Below are positions 45,330 to 54,174 of a DNA stretch of 64,000 bases, piece by piece (the first letter of the stretch is position 1; every line of letters begins with the position of its first letter). The notes below the pieces were generated by a model. It was not told the origin of the DNA. It saw only the letters and a list, made by a program, of their open reading frames with translations, and did no database searches. This DNA comes from Sinomonas terrae (GTDB taxonomy: Bacteria > Actinomycetota > Actinomycetes > Actinomycetales > Micrococcaceae). The stretch lies in contig NZ_JAKZBV010000001.1 in NCBI RefSeq assembly GCF_022539255.1, forward strand, positions 3,100,001 through 3,164,000. The letters are read 5' to 3'. Position numbers and translations under genes: made by a program.

Positions 45330-45788
45330 ATGAGCAGCAGCGACAGGAACAGGATCGTGGTCGGGATCGACGGCTCGGAGGCCTCCTCGAGCGCCCTCGC
45401 GTGGGCGCTCGAGGAGGCCAGGCTCCGGGGAACGGGACTTCGGGCCATCACTGCATGGCGCTACCCGGTCCTGGGCGATGCCACCGCAGTCGTCCCGGAT
45501 CCTGAGGCCTTCAGGCAGGATGCCATCGACACCCAGGCCGGGCAGCTTGCGGCTGCGGACGTGTCGGGTGTCCCGGTCGAGAGCGTGGTCGTCGAAGGGG
45601 ATTCCTCGCAGGTTCTGCTGGACGCGGCCCGCGATGCCGACCTGGTCGTTGTGGGATCGCGTGGCCATGGCGGGTTCGCAGGGCTCCTCCTCGGGTCCGT
45701 CTCGGCCCAGCTGGTCCACCACGCCACCTGCTCGGTCGTGGTGGTCCGGCCCGTCCAGGGCAATTCCAGCTCCGACGAACCAGGATAG
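45330..45788 (+). CDS. Universal stress protein
   Basis: A 152-residue UspA domain: IVVGIDGSEASSSALAWALE at the N-terminus and the nucleotide-binding GSRGHGGFAGLLLGSVSAQ followed by TCSVVVVRP, consistent with the ATP-binding G2xG9xGS subclass. It is likely induced by stationary phase or low oxygen. AGGAGAT lies before ATG 45330. Confidence 0.92.
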   Translation: MSSSDRNRIVVGIDGSEASSSALAWALEEARLRGTGLRAITAWRYPVLGDATAVVPDPEAFRQDAIDTQAGQLAAADVSGVPVESVVVEGDSSQVLLDAARDADLVVVGSRGHGGFAGLLLGSVSAQLVHHATCSVVVVRPVQGNSSSDEPG

Positions 45789-46025
45789 GAGAAGCCCGCT
45801 CCCCCGACGATTCTTCCGCTGCCCCCGGGGGCTCTGCAGAAGCCGTGGCACGCGGCCCGGACCCCGGTCCCGGAGGGGGCCTGGGGCGCGGCCTCTGCCA
45901 GGTCAGGCGCGGCTGCTCCCCCCTTATGCCGAAAGGGACTTTATGCACCAGATCGGGCCGCTCTGGCTCGAAGAAGCCGGCGGGAGTACCGTGGCCCACA
46001 TCCAACCCGATGGGAGGCACCGAGG

Positions 46026-46265
46026 ATGGGACTCGAGGACAAGTTCGACGCAGCCGGGGACAAGATCAAGGGCAAGGTTGAGGAAGCAGTGGGCAAGGCC
46101 ACCGACGACGACTCGAAGGTCCTCAAGGGCAAGGCCGAACAGGCCAAGGGAAGCCTGAAGGACACCGCCGCCGACATCAAGGCCCACGTGAAGGAGACCG
46201 CGGAAGAACGCCGCGCCGATTCGGACGACGGCCGCCCAGCCCCGCGGGGCGAGGCCGCCGGGTAG
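46026..46265 (+). CDS. CsbD-family stress protein
   Basis: A 79-residue hydrophilic protein with the CsbD pattern KFDAAGDKIKGKVEEAVGKA ... VLKGKAEQAKGSLKDT, low in hydrophobics and likely partly disordered. CsbD is a general-stress protein of unknown biochemical function in Bacillus. GGGAGGCACCGAGG precedes the ATG. Confidence 0.9.
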   Translation: MGLEDKFDAAGDKIKGKVEEAVGKATDDDSKVLKGKAEQAKGSLKDTAADIKAHVKETAEERRADSDDGRPAPRGEAAG

Positions 46266-46464
46266 CCCGCCCCCGTCCACCCGGCGGGAACCCCCGTGGC
46301 CGCGGTCAAGCGATTAGGACGGCTGGCGGGAACATCCGCGACCGCCCGTGAAGCGGATGGTGTCCCGGGCCGTCCTCACGGCCCGGCCGGCCGGGAGGAA
46401 CTCGACGCCCCCGGTCCCGGCCCGGCAGCGCCCATCGAGAGCGATTACCGATCCAGGAGGAGAA

Positions 46465-46686
46465 ATGCCTTCCGCAGACAGGATCCCCGACCCAGAGAGG
46501 ACAGGGACGACCTTCCCGCCGGGAGAGCCGCCCGTGCCCTCGGAACCGACCCCGGGCCTTCCCCCGGACCCCGGCCCTCAACCGGTGCCCGAGCCTCCGG
46601 GAAGGCCCGAGCCCACCGTCCCACCGGGCACACCCGACCCCGACCTCCCGCCGGACCCTTGGAGGCCGCCTCCGCCCATCCCCTAG
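46465..46686 (+). CDS. Proline-rich small protein
   Basis: A 73-residue protein, about one-third proline (GEPPVPSEPTPGLPPDPGPQ and similar), with no hydrophobic segment. AGGAGGAG is close upstream of ATG 46465, which supports translation. It could be an extended linker-type or stress protein; no family assigned. Confidence 0.55.
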   Translation: MPSADRIPDPERTGTTFPPGEPPVPSEPTPGLPPDPGPQPVPEPPGRPEPTVPPGTPDPDLPPDPWRPPPPIP

Positions 46687-47012
46687 ATCCGGCAGCAGCA
46701 GGAGGCTCCGCCGGACACCGCCAAGCGGTATCGGAGAGCCGCTGCTCGTTGGCGTCACTGCGCACCGGGCCCTGTCTGCGCTGCCCACCTCCTCACCGCG
46801 CCTCTCCCGCCGGACGGGCGTCGGCAGCCCGCCCCTGTTGAGCACGCGCCCCTCCGATCGGGCGGGGTCAGGCCTTCGGCGGCCAGTCCCCCTGGGGGCG
46901 GGGTGGAGGCCGACATGGGCAGGCAATGATTGCCCGCATCTGTCTCCGGCTCCCGGTCCCCTCTCTGTCCAGGAGAAGGAACCCAAGTGGGCGGTGAACA
47001 GCAGGAGCGCTT
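46687..47012. other. Decayed 3' flank of the LuxR-type gene
   Basis: No intact gene. On the minus strand this follows the broken LuxR helix-turn-helix, and no continuing HTH sequence could be read in any frame after LLGISP. Confidence 0.45.
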
Positions 47013-47313
47013 CGGGCTGATGCCCAGGAGCCGGCCGATCCCCGCCCCGGGGAGCCCCTTCCCCCAGTAGGTCCAGGACCTGCTGCTCCCGCCGTGCGAG
47101 GGAGAACTCATCGGCCGTGCCCGGCGGCGCCGCTGCGTCGCCTCCTCGTGGGAAGGCGGCCTCCAGCAGGCGCAGCATCGGCTGGATGTGCTGCGCAAGC
47201 TCCAGCTCGCTGTCCGTGTAGTCCAGATCGAGACGGTTCAAACCCCATGCGCTTCCCACCCCCGAGGCAGGGTCCGCCGTCATGAGGGCCAGCTTGCGGT
47301 TGACGCCATAGGG
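47013..47313 (-). pseudogene. LuxR-type regulator, C-terminal part (split and frameshifted)
   Basis: The minus strand reads PYGVNRKLALMTADPASG, then LDYTDSELELAQHIQPMLRL and FSLARREQQVLDLLGEG. A single-base frame change then gives GKGLPGAGIGRLLGISP, the first helix-turn-helix segment of LuxR proteins. The recognition helix is lost. The 5' end of this part joins exactly, after removal of the IS21 insertion and one target copy, to the N-terminal part at 49895-50254. Confidence 0.75.
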
Positions 47314-47432
47314 TGTCAACGGCCAGTTGGTTTTCCCCGTGGACGGCCAGTTGTTCTCCCCGGTGGCGGCCATCTTTCCTCCCCACGTATGGCCAGTTGA
47401 TTCCCCGGTTCGGGTTTGGACTGTCTGTCGGG

Positions 47433-48230
47433 TCAGCGGAAGGGCGTCACCCCCTTGCCGGAGGCGGCTTGGGCGAGGCGGTAGGACTCGCCCTTGGTCT
47501 CGACCCGGTGGGCGTGGTGCATGAACCTGTCCACCGTCGCGGTCGCGATGGTCTTGGGCATGATCTCGTCGAATCCGGCCGGGGCGAGGTTCGAGCTGAC
47601 CGCCATCGCCCGGCGCTCGTAGGCGGCGTCCACGAGGCGGTAGAACCCCTCGGCGGCGTCTGGGGAGACCGGGAGCAGGCCTATGTCGTCCACGATGATC
47701 AGATCGCTGCGCACGACCCTGGTCAGGGCCCGGGCGATGGAGTCGTCGGCGCGGTGCTTGCGCACCAGGGCGCCGAGATCCTCGATCCCGAACCAGGACA
47801 CGATCATGCCGGCCTCGACTGCCGCGTGGCCGAGCGCCTCGCAGAAGTGCGACTTCCCAGTCCCCGACGGCCCGTAGATCGCGAGATTCTCCCGCCGGCG
47901 GACCCATTCGAGGGACTTGAGTGCTTCCTGGGTCGGGCGCGGGATCGGGGAGAGCTCCTCGTCCCAGTCGCCGAAGGTCTTCCCTGCCGGGAAGCCGGCG
48001 GATTTGCGGCGGGTGATCAGGTTGGCGCGGTCGCGGCCGGCGACTTCCTCCGCGAGCAGGACCCGCACGAGCTCGGCTGGGTCCCAGCGCTGGGCCTTCG
48101 CGGTGGGGATCAGGTCCGTGAGCGCCTTGCGCATGTGGGGCAGCTTCAGCCGGCGGGTCAGCTCCAGGGCCTCGGCCAGCGGGTCGCCGTGGGCGCGGGC
48201 GACCACGGTCTGCATCGTTGTGATCGTCAC
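47433..48230 (-). CDS. istB: IS21 helper ATPase IstB (element B)
   Basis: A 265-residue AAA+ ATPase: Walker A YGPSGTGKSHFCEALG, Walker B DLIIVDDIGLLPVSP, and the C-terminal TATVDRFMHHAHRVETKGESYR. GTG 48230 overlaps the istA stop (GTGA), giving translational coupling; an open frame further upstream lies within istA and is not used. Complete. Confidence 0.92.
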   Translation of the reverse strand: MTITTMQTVVARAHGDPLAEALELTRRLKLPHMRKALTDLIPTAKAQRWDPAELVRVLLAEEVAGRDRANLITRRKSAGFPAGKTFGDWDEELSPIPRPTQEALKSLEWVRRRENLAIYGPSGTGKSHFCEALGHAAVEAGMIVSWFGIEDLGALVRKHRADDSIARALTRVVRSDLIIVDDIGLLPVSPDAAEGFYRLVDAAYERRAMAVSSNLAPAGFDEIMPKTIATATVDRFMHHAHRVETKGESYRLAQAASGKGVTPFR

Positions 48231-49759
48231 CGGTCCTCCTCCTCGCCCGTCATGTCGGCGGCGGCGGGCTCTGAGCCATCGAGGCGGCCCCAGCCGCCCG
48301 TGCCCGGCTGGAGGGAATGGGCCTCGGAGGCCCGGGAGGGCTCCACGTGGGCGAGCCCGGCCTGGTAGCCCAGGATCGAGACCAGGTCCCTGTCGGCGAA
48401 CCTGCCCGTCGTCGCGGCCGTGCCCAGGGCCCGGTCGACCTGGTCGGTGCCGTAGAGCTTGGCGAACGCAACGGCCTCGGCCATCTTCGCGCGGATCCGC
48501 CTGGCTCCCGCGGCGGCGGCCTCGACCAGCCACGCCTTGGCACCCGCGCCGAGCATCAGGAACGCTGCCTCCTCCGGGGTGGTCGCCCTGGGCTGCCGGT
48601 CCGCGGCCTCATCCGCCCGGGGCGGGTAGTGCGCGTCGTCCAGGACTGGGGTCCCGGGACGCCCGGTCGCATGCCGGGCCACCTCGCGGGCCTCCCCGCG
48701 CTCGGCCACGGAAGTGACGATGACCTCCTCGCCCGCCTCGCGCACCCAGACCCTGGTGTTGGCCAGCTCGTGCGGGACCGAGTACCGGACCCCGTTCATC
48801 GACACGGTCGCGTCCCAGTTCACCCGGCGGGTGGTCCCGAACACCACCGTGAACGGCGCCTTCGGAAGCAGATGCAGCCGCTCCCGCTCCGCAGCGAGCA
48901 TCGCCGCCGGCGCCTGCCGTGTCTCCCGGTGCGGGCGGGCGTTGACCTCGTCGCAGAAATCGTGGCACGCCTTCTCCAACTGCCCGAAGGTGCGGTACTC
49001 CTCGAGCAGGTTCGCCGCCGTGGGCACCAGATCCGCCTTCGAGATCCGCACCGTGGACTCCGAGCCGCCCTTGGACTGCGGGTCGGCGGGAACGCAGGTG
49101 CGCACGGTCATCCCGTAGTGGCGGCCCATCTCCACGATCTGCGGGTTGCGCACCGCGACCCTGGCGATGTGGTCGGCGGTCACGGTGCGCTCGTTGTCGG
49201 TCAGCGCGAACGCCGGGACCCCGCCCATCCTGCGCAGCGTGGCATCCATGCACGCCACGACCGTCGGCAGGCTCTTGTCCCAGATCGGGATCACGACGCG
49301 GAACCGCGACCACGCCAGCCACGCGCACCACAGCAGCGTCGCCCGGCCCCCGATCCTCGGCCCCCATCCGTAGTCCCACTGCAGCCACAGCCCAGGCTCG
49401 ACGATCCAGGGGCGGAACACGCGCCGCCGCCCCGCCGCGAACTGCGCCTTGGCCTCCGCGACCGTGCGCCTCGTGGTCCTCTCCGCGCCGGCGAACCCCA
49501 TCGCGACCAGCCGCTCATGGACCACATCCGCCCGGACCCGGCCTCCCGAGCGCTCGACGAGTTCTTCGATCTTCGGCAGGAACCCGTCGATCGGCCTGGC
49601 CCGCTGCCCCTTCTCGCGATCCGGCCCTCCGGCAGCCCGCAGCTTCACATACCTGGCCACCGTGTGATGGTCACACCCCGCGAGCTCCGCCGCGGCACGG
49701 TAGCTGCCGGTGAGGTCATACGCCTCAAGAATCTCCATGATCTCCTCGTTGCTCTTCAT
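48227..49759 (-). CDS. istA: IS21 transposase IstA (element B)
   Basis: A 510-residue transposase: N-terminal helix-turn-helix (MEILEAYDLTGSYRAAAEL, then GCDHHTVARYV) and DDE core with LWLQWDYGWGPR, FALTDNERTVT and DPQSKGGSESTVR. A C-terminal beta-barrel region follows (NGVRYSVPHELANTRVWVRE). It appears intact. It is clearly divergent from the IstA proteins of elements A and C. Confidence 0.92.
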   Translation of the reverse strand: MKSNEEIMEILEAYDLTGSYRAAAELAGCDHHTVARYVKLRAAGGPDREKGQRARPIDGFLPKIEELVERSGGRVRADVVHERLVAMGFAGAERTTRRTVAEAKAQFAAGRRRVFRPWIVEPGLWLQWDYGWGPRIGGRATLLWCAWLAWSRFRVVIPIWDKSLPTVVACMDATLRRMGGVPAFALTDNERTVTADHIARVAVRNPQIVEMGRHYGMTVRTCVPADPQSKGGSESTVRISKADLVPTAANLLEEYRTFGQLEKACHDFCDEVNARPHRETRQAPAAMLAAERERLHLLPKAPFTVVFGTTRRVNWDATVSMNGVRYSVPHELANTRVWVREAGEEVIVTSVAERGEAREVARHATGRPGTPVLDDAHYPPRADEAADRQPRATTPEEAAFLMLGAGAKAWLVEAAAAGARRIRAKMAEAVAFAKLYGTDQVDRALGTAATTGRFADRDLVSILGYQAGLAHVEPSRASEAHSLQPGTGGWGRLDGSEPAAADMTGEEEDR

Positions 49760-49894
49760 CCGCGATCATCACCACGACCGGCGGAAGGAATCCCGCACCC
49801 GGGGAGAACAACTGGCCGTGGACGGGGAGAAAGAACTGGCCGTCAGCGGGGAACTATCTGGCCGCCAATGGGGAGAATCTCATGGCCGCTGACA

Positions 49895-50254
49895 ATAGGG
49901 GCGGAGCAGTACCCGGTAGGTGCGTGTCCGGTAGAGGGCCAGGTCCGTGACGAGGTCGCTCAGCCGCCTCGGCGCCCACAGGCCCGGCGTGGCGTCGCGC
50001 AGGTAGCTCAGGAGAATCGGGTGGTCGTCGCAGACCGAGAGGAACGCCTCCGAGAGGTTGCCGTCCTCGTACTCCGGAAAGCTCAGAACCCGTGCCGAGG
50101 GTGTGCGGGCGTCGAGGATGTTGTAGACGACGTGGTCCGAGGGGAAGAGCTTCATCAGCATCTCGCTCGCCGCGCCCAGGTACTCGCCTCGGTCGGCGAG
50201 CCCGGCGAGCTCGGCCGCGAGGCCTGCCGCAGGTTCCATCATCGGCACCCCCAA
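49895..50254 (-). pseudogene. LuxR-type regulator, N-terminal part (split by IS21)
   Basis: The minus strand reads AAGLAAELAGLADRGEYLGA, LFPSDHVVYNILDARTPSAR, EAFLSVCDDHPILLSYLRDA and LYRTRTYRVLLRPY before entering the IS21 sequence. This is the sensory N-terminus of a LuxR-type regulator. The frame continues as PYGVNRKLALMTA on the far side of the element (47313 downward). GTG or ATG starts at 50254 or just inside are possible. Confidence 0.78.
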
Positions 50255-50672
50255 TCCGGCCTCCGGGGTCCACCCGGCCGGTGCACGCAGTCCCGGCTCC
50301 TGGCACCCATGGAGGCCTCCGGGATCCCAGTTCCCCCCGATCTCACGAGGTTAGGCAGTCCCCGGCCCGTGTACAAGCAGCATTCACCACTTGTGCATGT
50401 ACAAACCGCTGAAGCGCGAGCTATAGTCTCAGATGCACGACCTCTCCCTCGATGGCGTGCGTACGCTGCCGCCCCGGTTCCCCCGGCCGGGGCGGTTTCC
50501 TTCTCCCAGCCTCCGAGGGGCCGGTACCGGGACGGCGCTGCCTCCCGCTGCTCACCGGGAGCGTCAGTCGTCCTCGCCGCCGGCACGGAGCCGGAGACGG
50601 CCCCGCGCCGGAACGGCGCCCAGGCGCCTCCTGGCGGCAGGCACAACCGCACGGGCGTCCTATGATGCCCGA
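50255..50672. other. Divergent promoter region upstream of the tetR gene
   Basis: About 420 bases between the broken LuxR gene and the TetR gene. The part near 50340-50430 is less GC rich and holds a candidate operator; the part next to the TetR start is open in frame but has poor protein composition. Confidence 0.5.
50370..50404. promoter_or_regulatory. Candidate TetR operator
   Basis: The imperfect inverted repeat tgtacaag (50370-50377) and cttgtgca (50390-50397) has one mismatch and is followed by another tgtaca at 50399-50404. Repeated tgtaca elements close to a regulator gene suggest an autoregulatory site. Inference only. Confidence 0.4.
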
Positions 50673-51347
50673 ATGGACCCCGAAACCCCTGCCCGGACCC
50701 CCGCCCCCGAGGGCGCGCCCGGGGTGCGGGAGCGGATCGTCGAGGCCGCCTACGCCCTGTTCTCCCGGCGCGGGGTGCGGGCGGTGGGGGTGGACGAGCT
50801 TGCCGCGGCCGCGGGCGTGGTGCCCTCGACCCTCTACCGGCACTTCCGCTCCAAGGACGACCTCGTCCTGGCCTACCTGAAGCGCCGCTTCCAGGAGCGC
50901 CGCGCCGCCGTCTCCGCCGCCGTCAGCGCCGCCCCGGACGCCGAGGAGGCCATCCTTGCCGTCTTCGACGTATTCGCCCGATGGTTCCGGACAGGCTCCC
51001 CCGAGGTCATCGGTTTCGTCCAGGTCTTCATCGAGATGGGCCCCGGCCACCCCCTCGGGCGCGCCAGCGCCGCCTACCTCGCCCAGAACCGCGCAAGCCT
51101 CGAACGGACCGCGGCCGCGGCGGGTTGGCGCGACCCCGAAGGCTTCGCCTGGTCCTGCCACCTCCTCCTCCAGGGCGCGATCATCGCCCACGAGGAAGAC
51201 GACCCCGATGCGGCCGGACGCGCCCGAGACCTCGCGGCACTGCTGAGCCCAGCACCACCGCCGGCAGCCGGGCCCCTGACGGGCCTCCTACGAGCCGGCT
51301 CCCGGAACGTCCCCAGGCTCCGTCAGCAGAACTTCATCTGCCGTTAA
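50673..51347 (+). CDS. TetR-family transcriptional regulator
   Basis: A 224-residue repressor-type protein: the N-terminal helix-turn-helix RERIVEAAYALFSRRGVRAV, then ELAAAAGVVPSTLYRHFRSK, is textbook TetR. The C-terminal ligand domain is helical (FDVFARWFRTGSPEVIGFVQ). ATG 50673 gives the usual short leader; an upstream extension is rich in Arg/Pro and unlikely. Ligand and targets unknown; no efflux or enzyme gene is directly adjacent. Confidence 0.9.
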   Translation: MDPETPARTPAPEGAPGVRERIVEAAYALFSRRGVRAVGVDELAAAAGVVPSTLYRHFRSKDDLVLAYLKRRFQERRAAVSAAVSAAPDAEEAILAVFDVFARWFRTGSPEVIGFVQVFIEMGPGHPLGRASAAYLAQNRASLERTAAAAGWRDPEGFAWSCHLLLQGAIIAHEEDDPDAAGRARDLAALLSPAPPPAAGPLTGLLRAGSRNVPRLRQQNFICR

Positions 51348-51384
51348 TAGACAGAACCTTAGGTCTGCTCACAGACTCCTTGCC

Positions 51385-51630
51385 ATGGCAGAGATCATGG
51401 CAGCTGGGGCCATGGCCGCGCTGACCGAGCCCTACGCCGGCGAGGAGACCCTCGCCGGCCAGGTGCTGGGCATCCTCCTGGAAGTGCTGGAGGGCCCGGG
51501 CCTGGACCAGGAGTCCAAGGACAGGCTGCGCCGGCTCATCGACACCCACGAAGGCCACCCCGAACGCGCCCTGCTCAAGCACCTGCGCTGCGTCCGCCAC
51601 CACGGGGCGGCCATCGCCGAGGCAGGCTGA
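51385..51630 (+). CDS. Small helical protein, unknown
   Basis: An 81-residue mostly helical protein (GEETLAGQVLGILLEVLEG, QESKDRLRRLIDTHEGHPER) located 37 bases after the TetR gene on the same strand and possibly cotranscribed. No family recognised. Confidence 0.55.
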   Translation: MAEIMAAGAMAALTEPYAGEETLAGQVLGILLEVLEGPGLDQESKDRLRRLIDTHEGHPERALLKHLRCVRHHGAAIAEAG

Positions 51631-51777
51631 GGGGATGGCCGCCGGCCAGGCTCCCCTGGCGCTGCCAGCCCCGCAGCCCACCGCTGCACGGCACCCCGTC
51701 CCCGCGGGCCCTGTGTTCGACGACGTTCTCGATGACGATGACGGCGTCATTCCCGCTGCTGATGGGTTGAGCGCGAA

Positions 51778-51811
51778 GAGGCCCCCGCCGGGCGGTTCCG
51801 GCGGGGGCCTC
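51778..51811. terminator. Hairpin terminator near the transposon end
   Basis: A 14-bp perfect stem gaggcccccgccgg pairing with ccggcgggggcctc around loop gcggtt, downstream of the ATPase gene on the minus strand. It should end the transposon transcript. Confidence 0.8.
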
Positions 51812-51858
51812 GTGGTCGTGGTGGCGCGGTGGTGGTCGTGGTGTCGCTGGGGTGTGCG

Positions 51859-52671
51859 TCATTCGCCGGTGACCTCGGCGACGGCGGCTCGGGCAGCGGA
51901 TTCGTCGACCATGGACTGGCCTTTGGCCCAGGCCGCGGTGAGGGCCTGGATCGCCAGGACGTTCACCGCCCGGGGCAGTCCCCTGGAGACCTGGTGGACG
52001 AGCGCGGTGGCGTCGTCGCTGAAGAGCGCGTCCGAGCGGCCCGCGAGGCCGAGGTGGTGCCCGATGTAGGCCTTGGTCTCCTCGGCCGTCATGCCGGCTA
52101 GGGTGCAGCGCATGGTGATCCGCTGGTCGAGGGCGGCGAACGCGCCGAGCCGGATCTTCCGCCGCAGCGTGGGCTGGCCCAGGAGCAGGGCCGCGAAGGG
52201 GGCGTGGGAGTCCATCTCCGCGTTGGTCAGGAGCCGGAGGTCTTCGAGCTGGCCGGCGTCGAGCAGGTGGGCCTCGTCCACGATCAGGACCGTGAGGCGG
52301 CCGCGTTCGTGTTCCTCGGCCGCGAGGAGCTCCTGGGCCTGGGCGATGAGCGCGTGCCGGTGGACCTTGGGCACGGCCCCGAGGGCGGTGGCGATCTGGG
52401 CGTAGATCCCGGTCCCGCCCACGGTGGGGTTGCCGATGTAGATCACCGTGTGGCGCGAGGGGTCCAGGCCGGAGACGGCGGTGCGGGCGGCGACGGTCTT
52501 CCCGGCCCCGACCTCCCCGGTCAGGACGCCGAGGCCCCGTTCCCTGATGCACCAGGAGACGCGTGCGACTGCTTCGGCGTGGGCCTTGTGGCGGTGCAGC
52601 TGCGAGGGTGCGAGCTCTTTGCCGAACGGGGTGATGCCGAACCCCCAGTACGAGCGCAGGTCATGGGTCAT
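51859..52671 (-). CDS. AAA ATPase, ExeA/TniB-like transposition helper
   Basis: A 270-residue P-loop ATPase of the ExeA/GspA-related AAA group: SYWGFGITPFGKEL at the start, Walker A GEVGAGKTVAART, Walker B TVLIVDEAHLLDAGQLEDLR, then a sensor region. Such ATPases assist Mu/Tn7-type integrases in target selection. ATG 52671 overlaps the integrase stop (ATGA), so the two are coupled. Confidence 0.88.
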   Translation of the reverse strand: MTHDLRSYWGFGITPFGKELAPSQLHRHKAHAEAVARVSWCIRERGLGVLTGEVGAGKTVAARTAVSGLDPSRHTVIYIGNPTVGGTGIYAQIATALGAVPKVHRHALIAQAQELLAAEEHERGRLTVLIVDEAHLLDAGQLEDLRLLTNAEMDSHAPFAALLLGQPTLRRKIRLGAFAALDQRITMRCTLAGMTAEETKAYIGHHLGLAGRSDALFSDDATALVHQVSRGLPRAVNVLAIQALTAAWAKGQSMVDESAARAAVAEVTGE

Positions 52672-54101
52672 GCCAGCACCTCCCCGGTCGCGGCGTCCAC
52701 GGCGAGCAGGCCGTCGGTCGCCTCCGGTTCGAGGCCGGGCAGGGGCAGCTCGGAGTACTGGATCCGCTCGGCGAGCTCGGCGGCGTGGCGGGCCTCCACG
52801 AGCGAGAGGTAGTCGATGCCCGTAGCTGCCGGCTCGACCGGGGTGGCCTCGTCGGGTCGGGCCTTGCGGTGGACGTGGCTGCGGATCCGGTGCGGGAGGG
52901 CCTCGCCCATGGGCATGCCCTGGTACCGGACCTCGATCCTGGCCAGGTCGAAGGGGTCGTAGACCAGCTCGACCTTCCGCCCCGCCAGCGCCGGATCGAC
53001 CTCGTACGTGTTGCCCTCGAAGGAGACCGTGGCGGTCTTGGTCACCTTCCGCCATGCCGACCAGAGGAACGCCTCGTGGAGCTGGGCAGGGCTGGCGTGG
53101 GCGACCGTGATGCCGTGCTCGGCGCTGCGGGCCCAGCCGTCCTCCCACCTCTCCAGGGGCGTCTGGCCGGTCTCGGAGTGCACCCGCCGGTGGTAGACGG
53201 TCTCGACCCATGCGGTGAACTTCCGGTTCAGCTCCGCAAGGTCCTCCACCTGCCCGCCCACGCCGACCTCGACGAGGAACTGCTCCCTGACGGTGCGGAA
53301 GTAGCGTTCGATCTTCCCCCGGCCCTGGGGCCTGCCCGGGCGGGAGTGGACCAGACGGATGCCGAGGGAGGCCAATGCCCTGAGGAACTGGGCATCGACG
53401 AACGGGGAGCCGTTGTCCACGTAGACGGTCCTGGGGATGCCGCGGGCGGCGATCCCGGCCCGGAGGGCGGCCTCCATCCGGACGGTGTCCTCGCGGTGCG
53501 CCCACCGGTATCCCGTCAGCAGGCGCGTGTTGTCGTCGATGAACGCGAACAGGATCGCCTTGCCCCCGCCGACGACGGGACCGTGGAGGGCGTCCCCGGT
53601 CCAGCGCTCGTTCGGCCCCTCGGCCTCGAACCGCCCGAACACCCCATGCCCGCCCTCTCCGGCACTGGCTGGGGCGTTCAGGCCGTGGGCGGCGAAGTGC
53701 CGCTGCAGGGTCCGATCGCTCGGGGCCCACCCGGCGTGCTCGCGCAGGACCGCGGCGACCTGCGCCGCCGTCCGGGACGGGGCCTCCCGCTTCAGCGCCA
53801 CGGCCGTGGCCAGCACCCCCGCAGCCGTGCGGGGAACCACGTTCCTCGGAGCCGGGACCAGGGCGTCGAACCCTCCCGTGCGCCATGCCCGGATCCACCG
53901 GTCCAGCGTCTCCCGGGAGACCTTCACCGGGGCACCGAACGGCCCCCTGTGCTCGGCCGCGGCGAGCTCCCTGACCAGGGCCCCGCGCTGCCTGGCCGTC
54001 AGGGACGGATCGGCGGCCTCCCGGATCACGGCATACCGGAACAGTCCGACCGCCCGCGCCCTCTCGGTGCGGGCCTTCTCCTCGTCGTTCTTCTGGGGCA
54101 T
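52668..54101 (-). CDS. DDE integrase/transposase (Mu/TniA-like, IS481-type core)
   Basis: A 477-residue transposase: helix-turn-helix N-terminus (VSRETLDRWIRAWRTGGFDA), rve-type DDE core with RWTGDALHGPVV, TVYVDNGSPFVDAQ and GRPQGRGKIERYFRTVREQF, and a Mu-C-type beta barrel (VSFEGNTYEVDPALAGRKVE). ATG 54101 follows a GGGAG sequence; the longer upstream frame overlaps the DUF6431 gene and is rejected. Confidence 0.9.
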   Translation of the reverse strand: MPQKNDEEKARTERARAVGLFRYAVIREAADPSLTARQRGALVRELAAAEHRGPFGAPVKVSRETLDRWIRAWRTGGFDALVPAPRNVVPRTAAGVLATAVALKREAPSRTAAQVAAVLREHAGWAPSDRTLQRHFAAHGLNAPASAGEGGHGVFGRFEAEGPNERWTGDALHGPVVGGGKAILFAFIDDNTRLLTGYRWAHREDTVRMEAALRAGIAARGIPRTVYVDNGSPFVDAQFLRALASLGIRLVHSRPGRPQGRGKIERYFRTVREQFLVEVGVGGQVEDLAELNRKFTAWVETVYHRRVHSETGQTPLERWEDGWARSAEHGITVAHASPAQLHEAFLWSAWRKVTKTATVSFEGNTYEVDPALAGRKVELVYDPFDLARIEVRYQGMPMGEALPHRIRSHVHRKARPDEATPVEPAATGIDYLSLVEARHAAELAERIQYSELPLPGLEPEATDGLLAVDAATGEVLA

Positions 54102-54174
54102 CTCCCACCATTCCTTGTCACGGCGCGCACGGTTGCGCGCCGCGACGAGGCTCCCAGACCGCCTCGGCCCGGTA

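Larger units (their letters stand above)
47314..49894 (-). mobile_element. IS21-family element B with 6-bp target duplication
   Basis: 2581 bp from tgtcaacggccag (47314) to atggccgctgaca (49894), with tgtca/tgaca termini. It is flanked by ataggg on both sides (47308-47313 and 49895-49900). Repeated ggccagttg-type sites next to tccccg occur near both ends, typical of IS21 transposase-binding repeats. It carries istA and istB on the minus strand and interrupts a LuxR-type gene. Confidence 0.92.

Noticed and set aside
48317..50665. 782-residue plus-strand frame across istA of element B
   Set aside because: Antisense to IstA and crosses the IS boundary, so it cannot be an ancestral gene.
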